Part shown: one piece after another, positions 40,331-48,065 of the stretch
Numbering within the stretch: position 1 is the stretch's first letter
Layout of the letters: each line of letters starts with the position of its first letter
Made by a program: the position numbers and the translations under genes
Source of the DNA: Marinobacter sp. JH2
GTDB taxonomy: Bacteria > Pseudomonadota > Gammaproteobacteria > Pseudomonadales > Oleiphilaceae
NCBI RefSeq assembly: GCF_004353225.1
Contig: NZ_CP037934.1
Span: 1,054,001 to 1,118,000, forward strand
Length of the DNA: 64,000 bases
Direction of reading: 5' to 3'
The notes under the pieces: generated by a model
What the model was told of the DNA's origin: nothing
Seen by the model: the letters and a program-made list of their open reading frames with translations, nothing else
The model's database searches: none

Positions 40331-41257
40331 TTAATCTACGTTTCCTTTAACGATAACTCCTTGTTCCGGATCAAACTGCATTTGTTTTAGGCGGTCGACA
40401 AACCATTTCAAGCCTTTCCCGGTTTTACGGCGCGGCCAGGCTACCGAAACCTCAGAAGGTGGGCGAGGTGCGTCCAGGGCCAAAACCTCCAGTTGGCCAC
40501 CGGCCAGTTCCTGAAGAATGCGATGGTGCGGCAAATAGCCAACGCCAAGCCCCTTGCACTGTGCATCAATCTTATGATCAATCGTTGGTACGATGATCCG
40601 ACTTCGACCGTCGAGCAAGCCGGATGAGCGCGCTGGAAAATGCCGCGAGCTGTCTGCAACAATGACGGTAGGGTAGTCTCGAATAGCGCTGGCCGGGATC
40701 GGCTGGGGCAGTTCAGTCAAAGGATGGCCTGCTGATACAGCGAAATCAAAACCTACATAACCTAACGAATGTATCGCAAAACCTGTCGTTGGGGGCGCGC
40801 CCGGGGCACCAATGACAAGGTCGCATCGATCGCCGCTTAGGGCATCCCAGCTTCCACCTAGGACTTCTTCGGTCAGTCTGATCTCGGTTTTAGGCTGAAT
40901 ATGTTGAAATTCTTCGATGAGTTTGTAGAACGGAGCGCAATCAAGCACGCTGTCGATAGCAATTCGCAGCTCTACTTCCCAGCCGTCAGCAGCTCTTCTG
41001 GCCATGGCTGTCAATTCATCGGTTGCCTTAAGAATCTGCCGGCCCTGCTCCAAAACCAGTCGCCCGACCGGGGTTAGTTCGGCTTTACGCCGGCTACGAT
41101 CGAAGAGCGGGACGCCAAGATCTTCCTCCAGTTTGTTGACCGTGTATGAGATGGCAGAGGGTACACGGAAGAGTTCCTCTGCAGCCGCCGCGAAACTGTG
41201 TCTACGTTCGATTGCGTCTAAGGTGAGTAGCGCATCAAGTGTAATTGGGGAAATCAT
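40331..41257 (-). CDS. LysR-family transcriptional regulator
   Basis: A 308-residue regulator. The N-terminal helix-turn-helix (ALLTLDAIERRHSFAAAAEEL, SAISYTVNKLEEDLGVPLF) and linker QGRQILKATDEL are typical LysR. The C-terminal part is the two-lobed co-inducer domain. It lies upstream of the cytochrome-aldehyde oxidase genes on the same strand, with a 119-base gap to the cytochrome start, so it may control them. That is inferred from position only. Confidence 0.9.
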   Translation of the reverse strand: MISPITLDALLTLDAIERRHSFAAAAEELFRVPSAISYTVNKLEEDLGVPLFDRSRRKAELTPVGRLVLEQGRQILKATDELTAMARRAADGWEVELRIAIDSVLDCAPFYKLIEEFQHIQPKTEIRLTEEVLGGSWDALSGDRCDLVIGAPGAPPTTGFAIHSLGYVGFDFAVSAGHPLTELPQPIPASAIRDYPTVIVADSSRHFPARSSGLLDGRSRIIVPTIDHKIDAQCKGLGVGYLPHHRILQELAGGQLEVLALDAPRPPSEVSVAWPRRKTGKGLKWFVDRLKQMQFDPEQGVIVKGNVD

Positions 41258-41576
41258 AGTTCAGTTTTCCTGATCCTAAATTTAAAACTTTTCCGCTGCG
41301 TTCTACATTCTTGTGAAACTATAGTGCTTCCATCGTACAACGCAATTGAAGTGAGAGAGGGAGCAAAACGTAGGACTGCTTGTAGAGGGAAAGTAGCTTG
41401 ATCAGTGATATGACATTGAATCTACTAACGGGCGCCTTGCCCAAAGTGAATCGCAGTTTGTAACTGGATAACAGCGGATGGCAATGCTCGGCCAACCGGT
41501 GGGTCCGACGTTTGATTTCGATAAGCCGCGTAATAGGGCCAGGCTAGACTGCCGCGCTGTTTCAGTGCTGAAGTCT
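41258..41576. other. Intergenic region, 319 bases, no gene seen
   Basis: It lies between the LysR gene (starting at 41257, minus) and the end of the TPR/barrel gene. It should contain the LysR promoter. I saw no terminator with a U-tract and no RNA gene. A forward open frame at 41478-41735 is mostly the antisense of the barrel gene. Confidence 0.4.
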
Positions 41577-42890
41577 TTACAGGCGAATGTTAACGCCCAG
41601 CGTAACGGTTTCACGGTCGTATTGGTAACGATCGATATTGCTTTCGTTACTGAGGCGGCCAAGCTTTGTGGAAATGGCGAAGGTTTGGTCAACCTGATAT
41701 CGAGCATTGAGATTGTAGGACAGCCGTTGGTCTGATCTCTTTGTGGTTTTTTCGTTCTTCAATCTGTGCGCAAGCGTGTAATCGCTTTGTCGGAAACTCG
41801 CATCGGTTCCAAGCGTAAAGGCCCGAGTTATTGCATAGGAAAGCTTGAAACCTACGGTGTGCATCATAGGGGACACGCTGAAAAACTCATCCCCGATGTC
41901 TCGATTTTTCCGGTCGTTTAAGTCAAACCGATACTGCGCTTCACCCGACCAGTTGCCGTATCGGGCTCTATAGCGGGTGTCCAGCCGATAATGCTGCCCT
42001 TCGTATGCCTCAAATCGCTCCTTGTCGGCGAAGATTTGTTCAGCCTCAAGTTTAATTTGGCACCGTGCACTCATGGATGTTGTAGCGCAGGCTGGGGTAA
42101 CCCATCCCGCGACCAGCCGAGCTCTTTGTTCCCGCGATGAATCGGCTAACCAAAGTTGGTCTCCTTCAAGGCCGAAGCTGATTCTGTTACGACCTCGATC
42201 ATGATGCCATGCGGTACCAAGTCGAAGCAGTTGAGTGTTGAAGTCGTCTTCTTCGAAATAATCGCGAGTATAGAACTGAGCCTTCCACTTGATCGCATTC
42301 TTGCCCTTTTGATAGGCATAACCTGAAGCGGCACCGATTGCCTCGAGAAAGCCGTCCTCGAGCGTGCTGGCGGCCGTGTCCGGAAACAAACCTAAATTGT
42401 CTTCATAACCCGTGGCTAACGATAAAAATGCCTGCCATTGCTTGGGCAATAGGGGCGTGCTGCCGAGTTTTTGAAGCTGAGCGTAGGCGAGTTTAGCGAG
42501 TTTGGGTTGACCGCTATTGCTGGCCACTACCTTGAAGTGATCTCTGGCCGTTGTCGCGTCGTCTTCAGCCAGCGCAACTAACCCCAAATTGTAATGGGCC
42601 AAAGACGACTGCTTCGTGCCCAAAATCTTTGAAAACGCTTGTCGCGATCGAGCGTATTCAGCCAGTCTGTAGTAGACCACGCCAAGGTTGTAGCTTAGAG
42701 AGAGTGACTCAATACCTTTACTCTGGGCGGATTCGAGCAATTGTTTCGCTAGCGTTAAATCACCTTGTTGAAAGGCCTGCACACCATAACGAAAATCTCG
42801 AGTGCCATCAGTATGGGTGCTTGCTGAAGCGACGAAGCACATGCTCAAGCCGAGAATGAAAAACAGAGATGTGGTGAGGCGAGACGACAA
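41577..42890 (-). CDS. TPR-containing outer-membrane barrel protein
   Basis: A protein of about 437 residues. A signal-peptide-like segment (SLFFILGLSMCFVASAS) is followed by TPR repeats (about 30-140; FQQGDLTLAKQLLESA, LSYNLGVVYYRLAEYARSRQAF, AHYNLGLVALAEDDATTARDHF). A predicted beta-barrel from about residue 165 to the terminal VTLGVNIRL completes it. The architecture recalls surface lipoprotein assembly modifiers (Slam-like, TPR plus barrel) and similar uncharacterised proteins. No ATG precedes the signal peptide; TTG 42890 has AAGGGA seven bases upstream, and TTG 42914 is the alternative. It stands downstream of the sigma/anti-sigma genes on the same strand, 121 bases away, and could be part of that regulon. 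Confidence 0.75.
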   Translation of the reverse strand: MSSRLTTSLFFILGLSMCFVASASTHTDGTRDFRYGVQAFQQGDLTLAKQLLESAQSKGIESLSLSYNLGVVYYRLAEYARSRQAFSKILGTKQSSLAHYNLGLVALAEDDATTARDHFKVVASNSGQPKLAKLAYAQLQKLGSTPLLPKQWQAFLSLATGYEDNLGLFPDTAASTLEDGFLEAIGAASGYAYQKGKNAIKWKAQFYTRDYFEEDDFNTQLLRLGTAWHHDRGRNRISFGLEGDQLWLADSSREQRARLVAGWVTPACATTSMSARCQIKLEAEQIFADKERFEAYEGQHYRLDTRYRARYGNWSGEAQYRFDLNDRKNRDIGDEFFSVSPMMHTVGFKLSYAITRAFTLGTDASFRQSDYTLAHRLKNEKTTKRSDQRLSYNLNARYQVDQTFAISTKLGRLSNESNIDRYQYDRETVTLGVNIRL

Positions 42891-43011
42891 AAGCAGATCC
42901 CTTAATACTGGCAAGGTGCTGGCGCATTAAGGGATAGCTTATCGTATTAGCGGTGAGGAAGAGAAGGTACTTGTGGATCGCAGGTATTTTGCGCGATCGA
43001 CCTTTGGGTAA

Positions 43012-43446
43012 TCAGGGCGTTGTTGTTTGTGGCAACTCTACCGTCGTATCAATGGGTAATTCTAAACCGGGATCCGGAAGATTGTCCGTAGGCAACTCCG
43101 GCTCCCCCAATTCAAGTTCAGGCAAATCAGAAGGCTGCTCTTGAGGTAGTTCTAATTCAAGAGCATCTCGGGTTTCCCGCGCCTCGGATGCAAGAGACTC
43201 CTGCATTTCTCGTGCTTCGTTTTTGAGGTCGTCGATATCGGGTGTTTCGAAGGATTCTCCAAGCGTCAGCTCGTTAACCGAATCCGGGAGTTCCATTTCC
43301 TGGACAAAGGAATCATCTAATGATTCGTCGTCCATCACCATACGCATAGTGACATCCAGATCAGGTTCGGCACTAGCCGCCCCAGAGCCAAGCGCCAAGC
43401 CCAATGCAAAGGCCGCGTAGATTAGTGGGTTTAGCTTAGTCATCAT
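43012..43446 (-). CDS. Small acidic exported protein of unknown function
   Basis: A 144-residue protein with a signal peptide ending GAASAEP. The mature part is strongly acidic and rich in leucine-proline-glutamate runs (LELELPQEQPSDLPELELGEPELPTD), low-complexity with no recognised domain. A mid-section helix (EAREMQESLASEARETRDAL) could form a coiled coil. Its ATG overlaps the anti-sigma stop (ATGA at 43443-43446) and AAGGAG lies upstream. As third gene of a sigma/anti-sigma operon it may tune the anti-sigma factor in the periplasm. That is conjecture. Confidence 0.7.
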   Translation of the reverse strand: MMTKLNPLIYAAFALGLALGSGAASAEPDLDVTMRMVMDDESLDDSFVQEMELPDSVNELTLGESFETPDIDDLKNEAREMQESLASEARETRDALELELPQEQPSDLPELELGEPELPTDNLPDPGLELPIDTTVELPQTTTP

Positions 43447-44099
43447 GTTGACGGCTCCTTTGTCTTGCCGATGTCCGCACGGAATGTCTTCCTTTTGTTG
43501 CCATCATCGAGATGCGCAACCAGTGTACCTGCACCGGGGAAAAGTACATTCAGCGGAAGCGCTAATAAGTTGTCGCCGGGCTTTAAATCAACCTTCCAGC
43601 TCACACGGTGCCGGCCGGGGAAGGGGGCCAGCTCCATATTCGGAGGCAGCTCCAGAGTCAGGGTGACATTTTCAACGGATTCGTGAGAATTGAACGCAAG
43701 TTTTACGGTCTGCTGTTTCGGCGCGGTGCCGGGCACTGTTACGGATTGAACTGATTCATGTGCAATAACAGGCTGGTTTTCCGAACTGGGTGAGGTCAGT
43801 TGGCCTCCAATAAAAACACCAACCACGAGGGCGGCAGCGATAGCGCCACTCCAAGCTGGGATGTGCCAGTTTCGGTAGCCTGTTTTCGAATTCCCACCGG
43901 TCGCCGCGGCAAGCACTCGCTCTTCAAAATCCAAGGTAGGCTCTGGGATTGTAATACCCTGCAGGCCTTGCTGAATCTCAAGGGCAGCACGAAGCGCCCG
44001 TGCACATTGAGGGCAGGCATCTGCATGCTGCTTCATGTCGGCCGTAAGGTCGCACTCAGCTTCAGTATCGATGTTGGTAATAAATGTTTCGCAGTTCAT
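43443..44099 (-). CDS. Membrane anti-sigma factor with zinc-binding (ZAS) motif
   Basis: A 218-residue protein. The N-terminus has the HxxxCxxC zinc anti-sigma signature (His25, Cys29, Cys32 in HADACPQC). A membrane helix follows near residues 88-106 (WSGAIAAALVVGVFIGGQL), then a periplasmic immunoglobulin-like domain of about 100 residues (VENVTLTLELPPNMELAPFPG). ATG 44099 is chosen because AGGTGG lies just upstream and the ZAS domain starts there; the frame itself is open to 44264. It starts ten bases after the ECF sigma stop. It should hold the sigma factor at the membrane until an envelope or redox signal arrives. Confidence 0.85.
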   Translation of the reverse strand: MNCETFITNIDTEAECDLTADMKQHADACPQCARALRAALEIQQGLQGITIPEPTLDFEERVLAAATGGNSKTGYRNWHIPAWSGAIAAALVVGVFIGGQLTSPSSENQPVIAHESVQSVTVPGTAPKQQTVKLAFNSHESVENVTLTLELPPNMELAPFPGRHRVSWKVDLKPGDNLLALPLNVLFPGAGTLVAHLDDGNKRKTFRADIGKTKEPST

Positions 44100-44109
44100 T
44101 TCGTCCACC

Positions 44110-44697
44110 TTACTGAAGCTCACGTTCTTCACCTTCAAAAGGTTCCAGTTCTGCTTGTAAAAATTTCCGGAGGGTTGCCCGAGTGCGATGCAACCGAGAT
44201 TTAACAGTGCCCACAGCGACTTCCAGAACTTCGGCAATATCATCTTGCCGCCAATCGTCCACATCGTGAAGGAGTATAAGTGTCCGTTGGTCTGGTGTCA
44301 GTTGGTTCAGTGCACGGGTCAACGCGACGTTGTTTGAAGCCTGAGCCAGGCCCGTAATGGGATCGGCCACATCGCTTGGCAAGGTATCCAGGTACGGCGT
44401 GGCGGATTCGGTGTCGTCCATCACGCTGGCGTTAATTTCTCTGCCGGCTGGGCGTTTGCGAATTGAATCAACAAATTGACGGTATAGCACTCGATTTAGC
44501 CAAGGGCGCAACTGGTCAATAGCTTCGAGTTCGTCGAGTTTTGGATACAGCTTTACCACCACATCTTGAACCAAGTCTTCCGCGTCGTGCTGCCTACCCG
44601 TCAAGCGATACGCGAAGGCAAACATAGCTTTGAGATGCGGTTGGACAAGACGCTCGAAACGCTTTGATTTGGACTGGCGAAATGGAAACAGAGCCAA
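44110..44697 (-). CDS. ECF-family RNA polymerase sigma factor
   Basis: A 195-residue sigma factor with region 2 (MFAFAYRLTGRQHDAEDLVQDVVVKLYP) and region 4 (LTPDQRTLILLHDVDDWRQDDIAEVLEVAVGTVKSRLHRTRATL). It lies immediately ahead of the ZAS anti-sigma gene, the usual pairing. The divergent gene across 273 bases is a large lipoprotein lipase. Typically such factors control their own operon plus neighbouring envelope genes, so the lipase block is a likely target. Confidence 0.92.
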   Translation of the reverse strand: MALFPFRQSKSKRFERLVQPHLKAMFAFAYRLTGRQHDAEDLVQDVVVKLYPKLDELEAIDQLRPWLNRVLYRQFVDSIRKRPAGREINASVMDDTESATPYLDTLPSDVADPITGLAQASNNVALTRALNQLTPDQRTLILLHDVDDWRQDDIAEVLEVAVGTVKSRLHRTRATLRKFLQAELEPFEGEERELQ

Positions 44698-44846
44698 CCG
44701 GGTACCTCGGTGCTGCGCCGTTGAGAAATGAACATGGCGGTGGTTATTTTAATTCTGGCTCTATAGTACCAGCCAAAGAGCTTTCAGGGTATCCGGAAGA
44801 AAAAAATAATTTCATGTTTTTTTGTATAAGTAATCAAGGGGTTAAT

Positions 44847-44914
44847 TGAACTTTCGTGTGGCTCCAATGCTAAAAACTTGAGAAATCGGGAACCTTTGGC
44901 GTTAGACCAACGTG
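44847..44914 (+). promoter_or_regulatory. Candidate ECF promoter(s) for the lipase operon
   Basis: GGAACC at 44889-44894 is followed after 16 bases by CGTG (44911-44914), an ECF-type -35/-10 arrangement about 55 bases before the lipase ATG. TGAACTT at 44847-44853 with CTAAAA 17-18 bases on is a second, weaker candidate. No matching pair was found in the sigma-gene direction. Both calls rest on pattern only. Confidence 0.4.
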
Positions 44915-44970
44915 GGGGCTACTAAAGGCGCATAAGATGCCGAATTACAAGAAACCCTGAGGTATAAACT

Positions 44971-47937
44971 ATGTTCATCCGCAATGCCTTAATTGCCGCT
45001 ATTTCGACGGCTTCACTGGGACTCACTGGCTGTTTGGACAGCGGTGGTCAAACCAATAAAAACGCTAGCCCGGTATACAAAATTAACGGCGGACCCAGCA
45101 TAGAGCGCGGTACCCACCCTTTATTTGCTCCTCTGGATACACAATTTGTCATTCCGAGCGACGCGCTTTTTTATCTGAGCGATGTTGATGATGGCACCAT
45201 GCTTAATGGCACTGATCCTGCCAACCCTGTTACCCAAGGTATCGGCTACCTTGACGGTGCTTCTGTTCTCGCCCCCATTGACGTGAAGATCAGTGCCAGC
45301 TTGGATGCAGGGCAAACTCTGGATGCGAACGAATTTGTTTTGACCGAAGATGGTAAGACCATCCCGAATCCGAGCCAGAACGTTTTCTTGATTCCGGTTG
45401 ATTATGCCGGTGGCGACCCATTGAAGACACTCGATGGCGAAGCCCCGGGTCTGACAACGGCGGCACAGTACCGTAAAGCGCTGCGGTTGCAAGAAGAGGG
45501 CGGTACTGAAGCTGCAGAAGTCATCTTTGCAAAACTGCGCGAAAAAACACTTCGTGTTGAGATGCTAGACATCGACGGCGGCGAGAATAACCTGATCCGC
45601 ATTCTGCCTCTGACCCCACTTGACGAAAAAACGCAGTACGTGCTGGCGCTAAGCGACTCTATCGTAGACGCTGAGGGTAAGCCTCTGGTTGGCTCTGTGA
45701 CTTACCAGAGTGTCGCTAACCCGGACCGGGTGTTGTCTAACGGGCTTTATCAGCCTTTCCGAGATGCGATGTTGCCTGCGCGCAAGCTGGCGGCCGATTA
45801 CTTTGATTTTAAGCGCGAGCGCGAAGTATCGGCACAATTTTCAGCGACCTTTGCCGACATTCCTTACGCCACCATGATCACCACCACGGCCGTGGATGAT
45901 GTGCTGTTGGCCAATGCGGCGCCGGTCACTTATTACCAGGAAATGCTGACCATTGAGCAGCGTAAGGCAGACCTCAATAAGCTGTTTAAAGGCTTCTATA
46001 ACCTTAGCGGCCAAACGCTCACTGAAGCCAGCGCCGCTGAGAAAAGTTTAAACGCAGCGCTGTACACCAAACTGATCACTTCGAGCAGTGAGTTTTATGA
46101 CGCAGAGTTGGCTGCGATTCTAACGGCTGCCAATGCTAAGGGTGTTGTTGTTGCCTACGGCGATGTGATCGTAAACGCAGAGCGCGACCGCCGCCTTGCG
46201 CACGCTATTCAAGCAGCTGCAGCGCAAGCCAGTGACGAAAGCATGGACGTTTCTGCAAATGCGCAGAGCATGGCCGATGCAGCTGATACATTACTGGACA
46301 CGCCTAAACCGAGAACAGTTAAGGTTTTCAGTCAACGTACCGGGGGCGATGTAAATGAGGCTCTTGAACAAGACCCTACGGGTGTTACACCGATAAACAT
46401 TCGTGTTTATGAAGGCGAGATTACTCTGCCATATTTCCAAGCGTTGCCTGCTGACGGCGACGGCTCGGTACTGAAGACCAAGAGCTGGGCGCCAGCAGAC
46501 TTTAGCGCTGACACGTCTCTTGATCAGGCTCCGTCTGATCGAATCAGTTACCGGTTCCCGTTTGCAGCGAAAACTGCCGATACCACCGTGCCGATTGTGG
46601 TTGCCGCCCCGTCAACGATAACACCCCCCAACAAGATTCCTGCTAACGGTTTCCCGGTGATTATCTATCAGCACGCAGCCACGCAGGATCGATCGGCTAT
46701 CTTGCCAATGGCAACGGCCGCAGGGCTCACGTGCATCACTTCAGATGATGATTGTTTTGTGACGATTGGTATCGACCAGCCACTGCACGGTATTTTCAAA
46801 GAAGATGGCGGTGCCGTAGGTCTAAGCCCAATTTCGACTCAGACCGGCGCGTCTGCTGAGGCTACTGAGCGTCACTTCGGGTTTGCCGCTGATGCTGAAT
46901 TGAACGCAGTGCCAGCCGGGAGTCTTGAAGAGCCGGGTTCTGGTGATTTGTTCCTCAACTTTGCGAACTACGCCAATACCCGGGACAACATGCGCCAGAG
47001 TGCGATTGATTTGTTGAACGTGAATGCCTCGTTGCAGAACATCGAAGATGCGATCGCTGCATGTTCCCAGTGCGATAACAATCTGAACATCGACCCAAGC
47101 CGCGTCTACTTTATGACCCACTCACTGAGTGGCATGGGTGGTGCAGCAGTGCCTCATCTTACTAACATGGCAATTGATGAGGGCAATAATGCCGACTTGA
47201 ACCGCATCCAGGCTTCTGTGTTCTTCAATACCGGTGGCAGTTTCACTCGTCTCGTTGAAAACTCTCAGTCGGTTGCACCCCGTGTGTTGCCAGGTTTGGA
47301 TGACGCCTCCGATGGCCTGCTCGCACAAGGTCGTACCGAGCTGAATATTTACTTTAACGTGTTCCAATCCTTGTTGGATTCGGTTGATCCAACTGCCTTC
47401 GCGCCGTTCTACGAAAATAAGCCGGTGCTCCTGACGGAGATCGCGGGTGATCCGGAAGATCCAGAAAAGCCCACCGATAACACGGTCCCGAACGCTGCTG
47501 ATGAAGAAGCGGCATTGCCCCCGCTTGAAACAACAATCGCCGAGACAGGTTTCGTGATTAAAGGCGAAAACATACCGCTTGCCGGTACCGACCCTTTGGC
47601 GACTTCAATGGCTGCTGCCGCTATCCAGGAACTGGCTTCAAACAACACACTTCCAGTAATCACCCGTTACACCGAAGGGGCTCACGGAAATCCGATTTCC
47701 GCCGGTCAAAAAGCAGCAGAGCCATACTCGTCCGGGGCAGTCTTTAGCGAGATGACTGCGCAGATGCTCGAGCTGTTTACTACGGGAACCGTCTCTGTCA
47801 GTAACGGTTGCGTTGTTCAGGGTGTCGCCGGAAGCAATTGTGATGATCCTGAAAACAGCAATCCGGGTGAGCAACCAAATGAAGGCGGCGATAGCGGATT
47901 CCCAATTCCGATTCCAATTCCGATTCCAGGTCTCTAA
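44971..47937 (+). CDS. Large surface lipoprotein of the bacterial virulence-factor lipase (VolA-like) family
   Basis: A 988-residue lipoprotein: lipobox LTGC with Cys21, then a long N-terminal domain typical of bacterial virulence-factor lipases (early block SPVYKINGGPSIERG, FAPLDTQFVIPSDALF; later ILPLTPLDEKTQYVLALSDSIVD). The C-terminal third is an alpha/beta hydrolase. Its nucleophile elbow reads MTHSLSGMGG, with Ser718 as the candidate serine in a THSLS rather than GHSLG context, and His905 (EGAHGNP) as candidate histidine. The protein ends in the repeat PIPIPIPIPGL. Known relatives such as VolA of Vibrio are outer-membrane lysophospholipases that work with a FadL. Here DUF1302 and DUF1329 genes follow. 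Role inferred: hydrolysis of external lipid esters. Confidence 0.82.
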   Translation: MFIRNALIAAISTASLGLTGCLDSGGQTNKNASPVYKINGGPSIERGTHPLFAPLDTQFVIPSDALFYLSDVDDGTMLNGTDPANPVTQGIGYLDGASVLAPIDVKISASLDAGQTLDANEFVLTEDGKTIPNPSQNVFLIPVDYAGGDPLKTLDGEAPGLTTAAQYRKALRLQEEGGTEAAEVIFAKLREKTLRVEMLDIDGGENNLIRILPLTPLDEKTQYVLALSDSIVDAEGKPLVGSVTYQSVANPDRVLSNGLYQPFRDAMLPARKLAADYFDFKREREVSAQFSATFADIPYATMITTTAVDDVLLANAAPVTYYQEMLTIEQRKADLNKLFKGFYNLSGQTLTEASAAEKSLNAALYTKLITSSSEFYDAELAAILTAANAKGVVVAYGDVIVNAERDRRLAHAIQAAAAQASDESMDVSANAQSMADAADTLLDTPKPRTVKVFSQRTGGDVNEALEQDPTGVTPINIRVYEGEITLPYFQALPADGDGSVLKTKSWAPADFSADTSLDQAPSDRISYRFPFAAKTADTTVPIVVAAPSTITPPNKIPANGFPVIIYQHAATQDRSAILPMATAAGLTCITSDDDCFVTIGIDQPLHGIFKEDGGAVGLSPISTQTGASAEATERHFGFAADAELNAVPAGSLEEPGSGDLFLNFANYANTRDNMRQSAIDLLNVNASLQNIEDAIAACSQCDNNLNIDPSRVYFMTHSLSGMGGAAVPHLTNMAIDEGNNADLNRIQASVFFNTGGSFTRLVENSQSVAPRVLPGLDDASDGLLAQGRTELNIYFNVFQSLLDSVDPTAFAPFYENKPVLLTEIAGDPEDPEKPTDNTVPNAADEEAALPPLETTIAETGFVIKGENIPLAGTDPLATSMAAAAIQELASNNTLPVITRYTEGAHGNPISAGQKAAEPYSSGAVFSEMTAQMLELFTTGTVSVSNGCVVQGVAGSNCDDPENSNPGEQPNEGGDSGFPIPIPIPIPGL

Positions 47938-47955
47938 CCCGAGAAAGTAATCCTC

Positions 47956-47977
47956 GCGCCGCCACATACGGCGGCGC
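47956..47977 (+). other. Intercistronic GC-rich hairpin
   Basis: GCGCCGCC and GGCGGCGC form a perfect 8-bp stem with a six-base loop, 18 bases after the lipase stop. No U-tract follows. A second hairpin (CCCCGC-TTG-GCGGGG, 48018-48032) lies just before the DUF1302 ribosome-binding site. They may set mRNA stability or attenuate expression of the downstream genes. Confidence 0.5.
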
Positions 47978-48065
47978 CCAAAACCTCTCACAACGACAAC
48001 GATAACCAAGGCGTGTTCCCCGCTTGGCGGGGCGCTTGCGCCAAAAAATGTGCGGAGTAACTGCA

